Numbered from the stretch's first letter, positions 7,518 to 15,233 are shown. The stretch is DNA of 18,370 nt from Sediminibacterium sp. (GCA_017987615.1 JAGNTI010000003.1:8792-27161), one strand, 5' to 3'. A program made the numbers and translations. Notes: generated by a model from the letters alone, not told the origin.

Positions 7518-7856
7518 ATGAGTACAAGATTCAAACCTAAATTCAACATCAAAAAAGGAGATACCGTTGTGGTAATCACCGGTGATGACAAGGACTTGAA
7601 AAAGCCTCGTAAGGTATTAGAAGTGATTGTAGATAAAGGCCGTGTAGTAGTAGAAGGCGTTAATATCGTTACAAAACATACGAAACCTTCTGCACAAAAT
7701 ACAAAAGGTGGTATCGTTAAAGTAGAAGCACCTATCAACATTAGTAACATTATGTTGTGGGACGCTAAAACGAGTCAGCCAACCAAAGCTACGCGTACAC
7801 GCGAGAGTGGTAAATTAGTTCGTGTATCAAAAAAATCAGGGGAGGTAATTAAATAA
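7518..7856 (+). CDS. rplX: 50S ribosomal protein L24
   Basis: Assembly-initiating large-subunit protein near the tunnel exit. The 112-residue product has the KOW motif near the N-terminus ([22 protein letters not shown]) and the conserved [27 protein letters not shown] segment. Its last codons (GGG GAG GTA) create a Shine-Dalgarno sequence for rplE, and its stop shares one base with the rplE start (TAATG), so the two genes are probably translationally coupled. Confidence 0.98.
   Translation: MSTRFKPKFNIKKGDTVVVITGDDKDLKKPRKVLEVIVDKGRVVVEGVNIVTKHTKPSAQNTKGGIVKVEAPINISNIMLWDAKTSQPTKATRTRESGKLVRVSKKSGEVIK
7841..7846 (+). promoter_or_regulatory. Strong Shine-Dalgarno sequence for rplE
   Basis: GGAGGT, preceded by two more G residues, lies 9 nt upstream of the rplE ATG, inside the end of rplX. 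It is the only start in this window with a canonical Shine-Dalgarno core at normal spacing; the others show none. It is built from GGG and GAG codons, while glycine in the ribosomal genes here is mostly GGT and glutamate mostly GAA. Confidence 0.65.
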
Positions 7857-8431
7857 TGAGCACAGTAAAATATACTCCAAGATTAGCAGACAAGTACACT
7901 AAAGAAGTGATCCCTGCTTTAATGAAAAAGTTCGCTTACAAAACTGTAATGCAAGCTCCTAAGTTAGAAAAAATTTGTATCAACCGTGGCGTTAATGGCG
8001 CGGTAAACGATAAGAAATTAATTGATATCGCTGTAGATGAACTAAACATGATCACTGGTCAGAAAGCAGTTCCTACGATGTCTAAAAAAGATATCTCAAA
8101 CTTCAAATTACGTAAGGGTATGCCAATTGGTGCTCGCGTAACTTTAAGAGGCGAGAAGATGTACGAATTTTTAGATCGTTTGGTATCTGTAGCACTTCCA
8201 CGTGTACGTGATTTCAAAGGTATTAGCGATAAAGCTTTTGATGGTCGTGGTAACTACACATTAGGTGTTACTGAGCAAATCATTTTCCCTGAAATCGATA
8301 TTGATAAAATCACTAAGATTACAGGTATGGATATCACTTTTGTAACATCTGCGCAAAGCAACGAAGAAGCGTACGAGTTATTAAAAGAATTAGGTATGCC
8401 ATTTAAAGGAACCAAAAAAGAAATTAATTAA
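7856..8431 (+). CDS. rplE: 50S ribosomal protein L5
   Basis: 5S rRNA-binding protein of the central protuberance that contacts P-site tRNA. The 191 residues are slightly longer than the E. coli protein, with the core intact: [45 protein letters not shown], and the C-terminal [13 protein letters not shown] and [21 protein letters not shown]. The start overlaps the rplX stop by one base and has a strong Shine-Dalgarno sequence, unlike its neighbours. A 75-nt gap to rpsN contains a three-helix hairpin. Confidence 0.98.
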   Translation: MSTVKYTPRLADKYTKEVIPALMKKFAYKTVMQAPKLEKICINRGVNGAVNDKKLIDIAVDELNMITGQKAVPTMSKKDISNFKLRKGMPIGARVTLRGEKMYEFLDRLVSVALPRVRDFKGISDKAFDGRGNYTLGVTEQIIFPEIDIDKITKITGMDITFVTSAQSNEEAYELLKELGMPFKGTKKEIN

Positions 8432-8443
8432 ATTAAAGAAACT

Positions 8444-8486
8444 GGTAGCAGCCGGCTTTGTAATAACACAATCACCGGAACCTACT
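8444..8486 (+). promoter_or_regulatory. Three-helix hairpin between rplE and rpsN
   Basis: Three stacked short helices share one axis: GGTAG 8444-8448 with CTACT 8482-8486, CCGG 8452-8455 with CCGG 8475-8478, and TTGT 8458-8461 with ACAA 8468-8471. They are separated by a 3x3 and a 2x3 internal loop and capped by AATAAC. It ends 20 nt before the rpsN start. Each helix is short, so confidence rests on the symmetric layout. In E. coli S8 regulates spc translation near L5, but no S8-site consensus was identified here. Confidence 0.35.
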
Positions 8487-8506
8487 CAAACCCAAATAAA
8501 TAAAAC

Positions 8507-8776
8507 ATGGCAAAAGAATCAGTAAAAGCCAGACAAAGAAAACGCGAGAAGATGGTAGCGAAGTTTGCAGAAAAGCGTGCCGCTTTAAAAGAGGCAGGTG
8601 ATTATGCAGGTCTAGACCTTCTTCCAAAAAATGCGTCTCCTGTTCGCTTAAAAAACCGTTGTCAATTAACCGGTCGTCCTAAAGGTTACATGAGATACTT
8701 TGGTCTCTCAAGGATAATGTTCCGCGATATGGCACTTAATGGAATGATTCCTGGTGTAAAAAAAGCGAGCTGGTAG
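8507..8776 (+). CDS. rpsN: 30S ribosomal protein S14 (zinc-free long form)
   Basis: Protein of the 30S head. At 89 residues and lacking the paired CxxC motifs, this is the long zinc-independent type. [16 protein letters not shown] at the start and the C-terminal signature [39 protein letters not shown] are complete. The ATG follows an A-rich stretch, with A at -3. The gene is 51 nt before rpsH. Confidence 0.98.
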   Translation: MAKESVKARQRKREKMVAKFAEKRAALKEAGDYAGLDLLPKNASPVRLKNRCQLTGRPKGYMRYFGLSRIMFRDMALNGMIPGVKKASW

Positions 8777-8827
8777 TACCACTACGTTTTAGTAAACAAA
8801 TTTTGAACTGATTTAATTTTTATAAAA

Positions 8828-9226
8828 ATGGTAACTGATCCAATAGCAGATTTCTTAACGAGAATTCGTAACGCGCAAATGGCCGGTCACAGAATGGTAG
8901 AAATTCCTGCCTCTAATTTAAAAAAGCGTATGACTGAGATTTTATACAATCAAGGTTATATCCTTAAGTATAAATTCGAAGAAGATACTAAGCAAGGTCT
9001 TATCAAGATCGCGTTAAAGTATGATGAAAATACAAAGCAACCAGCTATCCGTACACTCGAAAGAATTAGCCGTCCAGGTTTACGCCAGTACGCTAAGCCT
9101 GCCGAAATCAAGCGTGTAATCAACGGTTTAGGTATTGCTATCTTAAGTACTTCTAAAGGGGTATTAACAGATAAGCAAGCTAAAGCTGCAAACGTAGGTG
9201 GCGAAGTACTTTGTTACATCCACTAA
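8828..9226 (+). CDS. rpsH: 30S ribosomal protein S8
   Basis: Primary 16S rRNA binder of the 30S platform, and the translational regulator of the spc operon in E. coli. The 132 residues match the family: [17 protein letters not shown] at the N-terminus and the C-terminal [27 protein letters not shown], which carries the RNA-binding STSKG motif. The ATG has an A-rich context. An 86-nt gap to rplF contains two short nested helices (9233-9237/9274-9278 and 9241-9245/9260-9264). Confidence 0.98.
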   Translation: MVTDPIADFLTRIRNAQMAGHRMVEIPASNLKKRMTEILYNQGYILKYKFEEDTKQGLIKIALKYDENTKQPAIRTLERISRPGLRQYAKPAEIKRVINGLGIAILSTSKGVLTDKQAKAANVGGEVLCYIH

Positions 9227-9312
9227 AATAAATACCGGCACTGACAATTATGCTTTTTAGTCGGAGCAGAACACGGTACCGGATTCAATTAACAAATTAA
9301 ACAACATCGACT

Positions 9313-9867
9313 ATGTCTCGTATTGGTAAAGCCCCTGTTACAATTCCTGCTGGAGTTACAGTAACGGTAAGCAAAGAAAACGTAGTGACTGTAAAAGGTC
9401 CTAAAGGCGAATTAAAAGAAACAGTAGATAGAGATATCATTGTTACTGTTACTGAAACTGAAGTTTTAGTTTCTCGCCCTACAGAACAAATCCGTCACAG
9501 AGCAATGCACGGTTTATACCGTTCACTCATCAGCAACCTTGTAAAAGGTGTAACTGATGGTTATAAAAAAGAATTAGAATTAGTGGGTGTGGGTTTTAAA
9601 GCTGCCAATACTGGTAACCTTTTAGACTTAGCACTTGGTTATTCTCACAATATTATTTTTGAAATTCCTAGCGAATTAAAAGTAGCTACCACTACAGAAA
9701 AAGGTCAAAACCCTAAAATTTTCTTAGAAGGTATCGACAAACAATTAATTGGTCAGGTTGCTGCAAAATTAAGAAGCCTACGTAAACCAGAGCCGTACAA
9801 AGGTAAAGGTGTTAAATACGCTGGTGAAATTCTTAGAAGAAAAGCTGGTAAAGCTGCTGGTAAATAA
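9313..9867 (+). CDS. rplF: 50S ribosomal protein L6
   Basis: Large-subunit protein near the factor-binding site and sarcin-ricin loop. The 184 residues match the family. MSRIGKAPVTIPAGVTV at the start, RAMHGLYRSLISNLVKGVTDGYKKELELVGVGFKA in the middle and the C-terminal RSLRKPEPYKGKGVKYAGE signature are intact, so both alpha/beta domains are present. The ATG has A at -3. It ends 69 nt before rplR, and that gap includes an 8-bp hairpin. Confidence 0.98.
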   Translation: MSRIGKAPVTIPAGVTVTVSKENVVTVKGPKGELKETVDRDIIVTVTETEVLVSRPTEQIRHRAMHGLYRSLISNLVKGVTDGYKKELELVGVGFKAANTGNLLDLALGYSHNIIFEIPSELKVATTTEKGQNPKIFLEGIDKQLIGQVAAKLRSLRKPEPYKGKGVKYAGEILRRKAGKAAGK

Positions 9868-9898
9868 GCTAAGATTTATAATAAATAAAATAATCAAC

Positions 9899-9921
9899 GA
9901 TCTCCGGCCGAATCGGAGGTT
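9899..9921 (+). promoter_or_regulatory. Intercistronic hairpin before rplR
   Basis: GATCTCCG (9899-9906) pairs with CGGAGGTT (9914-9921) over 8 bp, including two G-U pairs, with loop GCCGAAT. It ends 15 nt before the rplR start. It is GC-rich against an AT-rich spacer. The CGGAGG strand resembles a Shine-Dalgarno core and would be masked inside the stem. Confidence 0.5.
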
Positions 9922-9936
9922 TCAAACAGAAATACA

Positions 9937-10287
9937 ATGGGTAAATTAATTCAAAGGCAAAAAATCAGATACCGCATCCGCAAAAAGGTGCAAGGTACTG
10001 CTGTGAAGCCTCGCTTGTCTGTATTCAGAAGCAATGCCGAAATCTATGCACAATTAATAGATGACGACAACAGTGTAACACTTGCATCTGCGTCTTCAAG
10101 AGATAAAGATATTGCTGCTCAAAAAATCACTAAGATTGAAAAATCTAAGTTGGTGGGCGCAGCAGTTGCTCGTAAAGCTATCGAACTAGGCTTAACTGCC
10201 GTGGTTTTTGATAGAGGTGGTAATTTGTATCATGGCCGTGTTAAGTCTGTGGCAGATGGTGCAAGAGAAGCCGGTCTTCAATTCTAA
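9937..10287 (+). CDS. rplR: 50S ribosomal protein L18
   Basis: 5S rRNA-binding protein of the central protuberance. The 116 residues match the family. The basic N-terminal arm ([32 protein letters not shown]) and the C-terminal [28 protein letters not shown] are characteristic and complete. The ATG has A at -3. A 29-nt gap precedes rpsE and contains a 5-bp inverted repeat, CTAAC/GTTAG. Confidence 0.98.
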   Translation: MGKLIQRQKIRYRIRKKVQGTAVKPRLSVFRSNAEIYAQLIDDDNSVTLASASSRDKDIAAQKITKIEKSKLVGAAVARKAIELGLTAVVFDRGGNLYHGRVKSVADGAREAGLQF

Positions 10288-10316
10288 TTAGCTAACAACA
10301 ATTAATCGTTAGATAA

Positions 10317-10838
10317 ATGTCTAAAGTAAACGTAAATAAGGTAAAAGCCGCTGGCGATGTGGAACTTAAAGAAAAAGTAGTTGCCATTAATCGCGTGGTT
10401 AAAACCACTAAAGGTGGACGTACATTCAGCTTCTCAGCGCTTGTCGTAGTAGGTAATGAAAATGGTGTTGTAGGACAAGGTTTGGGTAAGGCTAAAGAGG
10501 TACAAGAAGCAATCGCAAAAGGTATCGATGACGCAAAGAAAAACCTTTTGAAAGTCCCTGTTATGCACGGAACTATTCCGCACGAACAATGGGCTAAGCA
10601 AGGTGCTGCTAAAGTGTTGATTAAGCCAGCTGCACATGGAGCGGGTGTAATCGCAGGAGGTAGCATGCGTGCAGTACTTGAAAGCGCTGGTATCACTGAC
10701 GTATTAGCAAAAAGTTTAGGATCTGCTAACCCACACAACGTGGTTAAAGCAACTTTAAAAGCTTTAAGCCTTTTAAGAGAGCCTGTACAAGTAGCAAAAA
10801 CACGTAGTGTTAAACTAAGCAAAGTTTTTAACGGATAA
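10317..10838 (+). CDS. rpsE: 30S ribosomal protein S5
   Basis: 30S protein at the mRNA entry site and decoding region, linked to translational accuracy. The 173 residues match the family. The N-terminal double-stranded-RNA-binding-like domain has [30 protein letters not shown] (about 33-62), and the C-terminal domain has the [21 protein letters not shown] and [13 protein letters not shown] segments. Only 11 nt separate it from rpmD. A Shine-Dalgarno-like AGGAGGT occurs inside the gene at 10655-10661 and is judged a product of the conserved AGG codons. Confidence 0.98.
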   Translation: MSKVNVNKVKAAGDVELKEKVVAINRVVKTTKGGRTFSFSALVVVGNENGVVGQGLGKAKEVQEAIAKGIDDAKKNLLKVPVMHGTIPHEQWAKQGAAKVLIKPAAHGAGVIAGGSMRAVLESAGITDVLAKSLGSANPHNVVKATLKALSLLREPVQVAKTRSVKLSKVFNG

Positions 10839-10849
10839 AACCTCTGGTT

Positions 10850-11032
10850 ATGAAAAAAATTAAAATAACTCAGATCAAGAGTGGTATCGATAGATCTGAG
10901 CGCCAAAAACAAACTTTAATTGCATTAGGTCTAAGAAAACTAAATGCATCAAAAGAAGTGGAAGCAACTCCTCAAATTTTAGGAATGGTAAACAAAGTGA
11001 GCCATTTAGTAAAAGTAGAAGAGATCGCTTAA
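10850..11032 (+). CDS. rpmD: 50S ribosomal protein L30
   Basis: Small large-subunit protein. The 60-residue product MKKIKITQIKSGIDRSERQK, followed by TLIALGLRKLNASKEVEATPQILGMVNKVSHLVKVEE, is a complete bacterial L30. It follows rpsE by 11 nt and precedes a 140-nt spacer before rplO that contains a perfect AT-rich hairpin with a T-rich flank. Confidence 0.98.
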   Translation: MKKIKITQIKSGIDRSERQKQTLIALGLRKLNASKEVEATPQILGMVNKVSHLVKVEEIA

Positions 11033-11060
11033 TACTTTTTAAAGCATGTATACGTTATTA

Positions 11061-11096
11061 TAAAAATGAGTCAATTTTTCAATTGATTCATTTTTA
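11061..11096 (+). promoter_or_regulatory. Long AT-rich hairpin between rpmD and rplO (attenuator-like)
   Basis: A 16-bp stem (11061-11076 with 11081-11096, one G-U pair, no mismatch) has a TTTC tetraloop and a T-rich 3' flank. The stem is almost all A-T and is flanked by A-run and T-run, so it could act as a weak intrinsic terminator on either strand. Since no convergent gene exists and rplO-secY lie downstream, partial termination (attenuation) or RNase processing is more likely than a full stop. A second hairpin, GGGGT (11139-11143) with ACCCC (11147-11151), follows 21 nt before the rplO start. Confidence 0.5.
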
Positions 11097-11172
11097 TTTA
11101 ATTTGATACTCATATTTTTTATTATTTAACAATTGCGAGGGGTGATACCCCGTAAGTTCAAAATCAAACAAC

Positions 11173-11622
11173 ATGAAACTACACAATTTAAAGCCAGCAG
11201 AAGGATCTACGCACAAAGCAATCCGTATTGGTCGTGGTGAAGCATCTGGTAAAGGTGGTACTTCTACAAAAGGTAACAAAGGTGGTCAAAGCCGTGCTGG
11301 TTACAAAAGCAAAATGGGTCACGAAGGTGGTCAGATGCCAATTCAACGTCGTGTTCCTAAGCGTGGATTTAAAAACAACAATCGTATTGAATTTAAAGTG
11401 TTTAACCTTGGTCAAATCGACCAATTGGTTGAAAAATATGCTTTCACTGAATTTAGCTTAGAAAACTTATACATCAACGGTTTAATTAGCCGTACGGATC
11501 GTGTAAAAGTATTAGCAAATGGCGAATTAAAGGCTAAACTTACATTTAAGGTAAATGCTGCAAGTGACAAGGCAAAAGCTGCTGTTGAAGCTGCTGGCGG
11601 AACCCTTGAAATTGTAAAGTAA
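11173..11622 (+). CDS. rplO: 50S ribosomal protein L15
   Basis: Large-subunit protein important for late assembly. The 149 residues match the family: a Gly/Lys-rich extended N-terminus (NLKPAEGSTHKAIRIGRG and the KGGTSTKGNKGGQSRAG segment), then MPIQRRVPKRGFKN, then a C-terminal domain ending in AAVEAAGGTLEIVK. The ATG has A at -3. It is 62 nt before secY, a gap containing an imperfect hairpin (11637-11643/11647-11653, one T-T mismatch). Confidence 0.98.
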   Translation: MKLHNLKPAEGSTHKAIRIGRGEASGKGGTSTKGNKGGQSRAGYKSKMGHEGGQMPIQRRVPKRGFKNNNRIEFKVFNLGQIDQLVEKYAFTEFSLENLYINGLISRTDRVKVLANGELKAKLTFKVNAASDKAKAAVEAAGGTLEIVK

Positions 11623-11684
11623 TTTCCCGTAAATTGCCTTGGCTTTGCCATGGTAAATACTATTAACGCTACAATTGCATTTAA

Positions 11685-13031
11685 GTGAAAAAACTAATTC
11701 AAACATTAAAACATATCTGGGCAATCGATGAGCTACGTAACAAAATTGTTGTTACGCTTGCCCTAGTACTAACGTATCGTTTAGGTACGCAGATTACCCT
11801 TCCTGGTATCGATCCAAATAAAATAGAAGCGGCTTCTGCTGCTGCACAAGGCAATGGCTTACTTGGCATATTTGATATGTTTGCAGGTGGTGCATTTTCT
11901 CAAGCATCTATTTTAGCACTTGGTATCATGCCTTACATTTCTGCTTCAATTTTTATGCAATTAATGACCATCTTGGTTCCTCAGTTGCAAAAAATTCAGA
12001 AAGAAGGAGATAGTGGACGTAAAAAAATTAACCAATGGACACGCTACCTAACAGTGATTGTTACAGCGTTCCAAGCAGGTGCTTACGTTGCTTACTTAAA
12101 CAGCCCAGGTTATGCGCCAGCAATCATTGCAGCGTATGCGCCATACTTCTGGTTTTCTACCGTTATCACATTAACAGCAGGTACTTTGTTTGTAATGTGG
12201 CTTGGTGAAAAAATTCAGGACAAAGGTTTAGGTAATGGTACTTCTATCATTATCATGGTGGGTATCTTAGCTCGTTTACCACAATCTATTATTCAGGAGT
12301 TTAGCGCAAAAGGCCAAAAAGGCGGCGGTGGACTTTTAATATTTTTAATTGAGGTTGCTATTTTAGTTACCATTATTATGGGTCTTATTGTACTTGTACA
12401 AGGGGTTCGTAAAATTGCAGTAAACTATGCAAAGCAAATTGTTGGCAGCCGTCAATTTGGTGGTGCGCGTCAATTCTTACCTGTTAAAGTAAACAGTGCT
12501 GGTGTAATGCCAATCATATTTGCGCAAGCAATTATGTTTTTGCCTACACTTGTTTCTTTTACCAATTTAGATTCGGCACAAGGGATTGTAAAAGTATTCA
12601 ACGACCATAGTAGCTGGCCTTACATGGCAATCTACTCTATCATGGTAATTGGATTCACTTTCCTTTACACTGCACTTATCTTTAATCCAAAACAAATCTC
12701 TGAAGATTTAAAACGCAATAATGGATTTGTACCAGGTGTTAAGCCAGGTCAACCTACTGCTGATTATATTGGAGCGATCATGGACAAAATCACTTTACCT
12801 GGTGCTATCTTTTTAGCCCTAGTAGGTATTATGCCAGGCTTTGCGCAACGCTTAGGTGTTACACAAGGTTTTAGCTCTTTCTTTGGAGGCACTTCATTAT
12901 TAATTATGGTAGGCGTTGTACTTGATACACTTCAACAAATTGAAACCTATTTATTAATGCGTCAATACGATGGATTAATGGAAGGCGGACGTGTACAAGG
13001 CAGACAAGTTGATACTGCAAGCGGCATGTAA
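11685..13031 (+). CDS. secY: Preprotein translocase subunit SecY
   Basis: Pore subunit of the SecYEG inner-membrane translocon, which exports unfolded proteins and inserts membrane proteins. The 448 residues match the family, with about ten hydrophobic segments. The N-terminal amphipathic region is MKKLIQTLKHIWAIDELRNK; the plug/TM2 signature GGAFSQASILALGIMPYISASIFMQL spans about 68-93; QFGGARQFLPVKVNSAGVMPIIFAQA and the C-terminal QQIETYLLMRQYDGLM are typical. The start is GTG at 11685, the only non-ATG start among the genes here whose start is visible; the residues after it align with the usual SecY beginning, and the nearest upstream ATG (11650) is out of frame. It ends at a strong terminator. 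Confidence 0.98.
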   Translation: MKKLIQTLKHIWAIDELRNKIVVTLALVLTYRLGTQITLPGIDPNKIEAASAAAQGNGLLGIFDMFAGGAFSQASILALGIMPYISASIFMQLMTILVPQLQKIQKEGDSGRKKINQWTRYLTVIVTAFQAGAYVAYLNSPGYAPAIIAAYAPYFWFSTVITLTAGTLFVMWLGEKIQDKGLGNGTSIIIMVGILARLPQSIIQEFSAKGQKGGGGLLIFLIEVAILVTIIMGLIVLVQGVRKIAVNYAKQIVGSRQFGGARQFLPVKVNSAGVMPIIFAQAIMFLPTLVSFTNLDSAQGIVKVFNDHSSWPYMAIYSIMVIGFTFLYTALIFNPKQISEDLKRNNGFVPGVKPGQPTADYIGAIMDKITLPGAIFLALVGIMPGFAQRLGVTQGFSSFFGGTSLLIMVGVVLDTLQQIETYLLMRQYDGLMEGGRVQGRQVDTASGM

Positions 13032-13054
13032 TATTATTTTAAAAAAATGATAAT

Positions 13055-13095
13055 AAAACCTGTCAGTGCTTGTGGCCTGACAGGTTTTCTTTTTT
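13055..13095 (+). terminator. Intrinsic terminator after secY
   Basis: A perfect 12-bp stem (13055-13066 with 13077-13088), loop TGCTTGTGGC, is followed by CTTTTTT. It closes the ribosomal-protein transcript. It ends only 4 nt before one possible map start (13100) and 25 nt before the preferred one (13121), leaving little room for a separate promoter, so map may depend on read-through. Confidence 0.93.
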
Positions 13096-13120
13096 AACAA
13101 TGACACGAAGAAATATTGGT

Positions 13121-13921
13121 ATGATTTATAAGACAGAAGCGGAAGTTGCACTCATGAAAGAGGCAGCTTTACTCGTAAGTAAAGCACTTGCTCAAGTGGC
13201 TGGTTTTATTAAGCCAGGTGTAACTACTTTGCAAATTGACAAGTTGTGCGAAACGGTTGTAAAAGACCACGGTGCTGTCCCTTCTTTTTTTAATTACAGA
13301 GGGTATCCATTTAATATTTGCGCTTCTGTTAATGATGTGGTAGTACATGGTTTTCCAAATGAAACACCTATTAAAAATGGAGACATTGTTTCTATCGATT
13401 TAGGGGTTATTTTAAATGGTTGGCATGGCGATCATGCGTATAGTTTTATTGTGGGTGAAGTAGCGCCAGAAATTTTAAACTTAGTAAAAGTTACCAAAGA
13501 GTCTTTGTACAAAGGCATCGAAAAAGCAACGGTTAATAACCGTATTGGTGATATTTCATATGCCATTCAAGAACATACCGAAATCAAAAACGGATATGGT
13601 GTTGTGCGTGAATTAGTAGGGCATGGCCTTGGTAGAAATTTACATGAAGATCCACAAGTGCCTAACTACGGCAAGCGCGGTAACGGACCAAAAATGAAAG
13701 AAAATTTAGTGCTCGCAATTGAGCCTATGATTAATTTAGGTACGCATAAAGTATACACCGACGATGACGGTTGGACGGTAAAAACGCAGGACGGAAAAGT
13801 ATCTGTACATTTTGAACACGACATTTGTGTGAAAAGAAATGAAGCACTCATTCTTTCTGATTTTAGTATTATTGAAGCTGCCGAAAAATTAAATACAAAC
13901 CTAAATAGTAGCTACTATTAA
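13121..13921 (+). CDS. map: Type I methionine aminopeptidase
   Basis: Cytosolic metalloenzyme that removes the initiator methionine from nascent proteins. From the ATG at 13121 the product is 266 residues and begins MIYKTEAEV, matching the family. All five metal ligands are visible: D93 (in SIDLG), D104 (in GDHAYSF), H168 (in GHGLG), E201 (in IEPM) and E232 (in HFEHD); substrate-contacting His is H76 (VVHGFPN). There is no N-terminal zinc-finger extension, so it is the short bacterial form. An in-frame ATG at 13100 would add seven residues, and a TTG at 13070 lies inside the terminator. It follows secY as in Bacteroidota, but infA, rpmJ and rpsM do not follow it. The next gene is 17 nt away. 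Confidence 0.96.
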   Translation: MIYKTEAEVALMKEAALLVSKALAQVAGFIKPGVTTLQIDKLCETVVKDHGAVPSFFNYRGYPFNICASVNDVVVHGFPNETPIKNGDIVSIDLGVILNGWHGDHAYSFIVGEVAPEILNLVKVTKESLYKGIEKATVNNRIGDISYAIQEHTEIKNGYGVVRELVGHGLGRNLHEDPQVPNYGKRGNGPKMKENLVLAIEPMINLGTHKVYTDDDGWTVKTQDGKVSVHFEHDICVKRNEALILSDFSIIEAAEKLNTNLNSSYY

Positions 13922-13938
13922 TTTTTTATACAATTACC

Positions 13939-15174
13939 ATGCGTGAAAAATTAGTAGTGATTGGTGGTGGTGCAGCAGGTTTTTTTTGCGCCATCAATGC
14001 TGCCAGGTTAAATCCTAATCTAGATGTTTGTATTCTAGAAAAGTCCAATAAACTACTCGCTAAAGTTAAAGTGAGTGGTGGTGGACGTTGCAATACCACA
14101 CACGCATGTTTCGAACTTCCAGAACTCGTGCAAAAATATCCGCGTGGTCAAAATTTTTTAAAGAAAACATTTCATTGGTTCAATACCACAGATACAATTG
14201 AGTGGTTTGCTTCACGTGGCGTAGATTTAAAAACAGAAGCGGATGGCCGTATGTTCCCACAAACAAATGATTCGCAAACTATTATCGATTGTTTGCTAAA
14301 AGAAGCAGACAAATACAAAGTTCAAGTTCAAATACAAACTGCCGTAGAAAAAATTACCGTAAATGATGCGGGCGTTTTTTTATTACAAACAACCAGCAAA
14401 ACAATCGAAGCTAATTATGTTTGTGTGGCTACCGGCGGATTTCCTAAAGCGCATCAATTTGAATTTATAACAAACCTTGGACATAGCATTGAAGCGCCTG
14501 TACCATCGCTATTTACTTTTAACATGCCAGGCAATTCTATCACACAACTTATGGGTGTGAGTGTACCTGAAGCGCAAGTAAAAATTGCGGGATCAAAAAT
14601 CACGGCAACCGGCCCACTTCTTATTACGCACTGGGGCATGAGTGGACCAGCAATTTTAAAATGCTCGGCTTGGGGCGCAAGAGAATTATCTAATTTGGGC
14701 TATGCGTTTACCATTCGTGTGAATTGGATTCCAACATATGCAGAGCAAGATTTGCGCACGGCTTGGCCACTTATTAGGTCAGAACAGGGCAATACCAAAA
14801 TAGGAGGGCGCAACCCTTTTGAACTACCGGGTAGGTTGTGGTTACACTTACTGGATGTTTGTGGAATAGACGCAGGGGGCAGTTGGGCTACACTCACCGC
14901 TGCGGCTCAAAATAAGCTTATTACGGCCCTAACGGCTTTTGAATGTAAAGTGAGTGGCAAAACCACGTTTAAAGACGAATTTGTTACCTGTGGAGGCATA
15001 AAATTATCTGAAATTGACGCCAACACCATGCAAAGTAAGCTTGTAAAAGGGCTCTATTTTGCCGGCGAAATCATGGATATTGATGGCATTACAGGCGGGT
15101 TTAATTTCCAAAATGCTTGGACTTCTGGCTGGATTGCTGCCAAGTCCATTGCCGAACCTAAAAAAGTTGGCTAA
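13939..15174 (+). CDS. HI0933/YhiN-family NAD(P)/FAD-dependent oxidoreductase
   Basis: Predicted flavoprotein of the HI0933-like (YhiN) family, whose physiological substrate is not established. The 411 residues match the family. The N-terminal Rossmann motif VVIGGGAAGFF (GGGAAG at 9-14) is followed by an acidic strand end (E34) typical of FAD binding, then the family hallmark KVSGGGRCN (about 44-52). In the middle there is GPLLITHWGMSGPAIL, and the C-terminal FAD motif GEIMDIDGITGGFNFQNAW lies near 376-394. No signal peptide or membrane segment is seen. It starts 17 nt after map on the same strand, so the two are probably co-transcribed; no functional link is known. It has no relation to the ribosome that can be seen. 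Confidence 0.93.
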   Translation: MREKLVVIGGGAAGFFCAINAARLNPNLDVCILEKSNKLLAKVKVSGGGRCNTTHACFELPELVQKYPRGQNFLKKTFHWFNTTDTIEWFASRGVDLKTEADGRMFPQTNDSQTIIDCLLKEADKYKVQVQIQTAVEKITVNDAGVFLLQTTSKTIEANYVCVATGGFPKAHQFEFITNLGHSIEAPVPSLFTFNMPGNSITQLMGVSVPEAQVKIAGSKITATGPLLITHWGMSGPAILKCSAWGARELSNLGYAFTIRVNWIPTYAEQDLRTAWPLIRSEQGNTKIGGRNPFELPGRLWLHLLDVCGIDAGGSWATLTAAAQNKLITALTAFECKVSGKTTFKDEFVTCGGIKLSEIDANTMQSKLVKGLYFAGEIMDIDGITGGFNFQNAWTSGWIAAKSIAEPKKVG

Positions 15175-15209
15175 AACCCACTATTTGTAACGGGTTTACC
15201 TGTTTTTTT
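15174..15209 (+). terminator. Weak terminator candidate after the flavoprotein gene
   Basis: AAACCC (15174-15179) pairs with GGGTTT (15192-15197) around a 12-nt loop. A run of seven T follows, but 5 nt after the stem base, so efficiency is doubtful. Its 3' part overlaps the region where the rpsA promoter -33 element should be. Confidence 0.4.
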
Positions 15210-15222
15210 ACTAGAATTTTCT

Positions 15223-15230
15223 TACTTTTG
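15223..15230 (+). promoter_or_regulatory. rpsA promoter -7 element
   Basis: TACTTTTG at 15223-15230 is an exact TAnnTTTG match, 35 nt before the rpsA ATG. At the 20-nt spacing used by the rpsJ promoter, the -33 position (15200-15202) reads CTG rather than TTG, inside a T-rich stretch. The predicted start of transcription is about 15233, at the base of the leader hairpin. Confidence 0.7.
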
Positions 15231-15233
15231 CAC

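Noticed and set aside
10655..10667. AGGAGGT followed by ATG inside rpsE
   Set aside because: It encodes the conserved AGGSM segment of S5 and the spacing is short. An N-terminally shortened S5 would not form a complete second domain.
10292..10912. 206-codon open frame on the - strand opposite rpsE and rpmD
   Set aside because: It is fully antisense to two certain ribosomal genes, its composition is that of a shadow frame, and no promoter or family motif was seen.
13070..13120. Longer N-terminus for map from TTG at 13070 or ATG at 13100
   Set aside because: The TTG lies inside the secY terminator. The ATG at 13100 is possible, but the family start MIY fits 13121 better.
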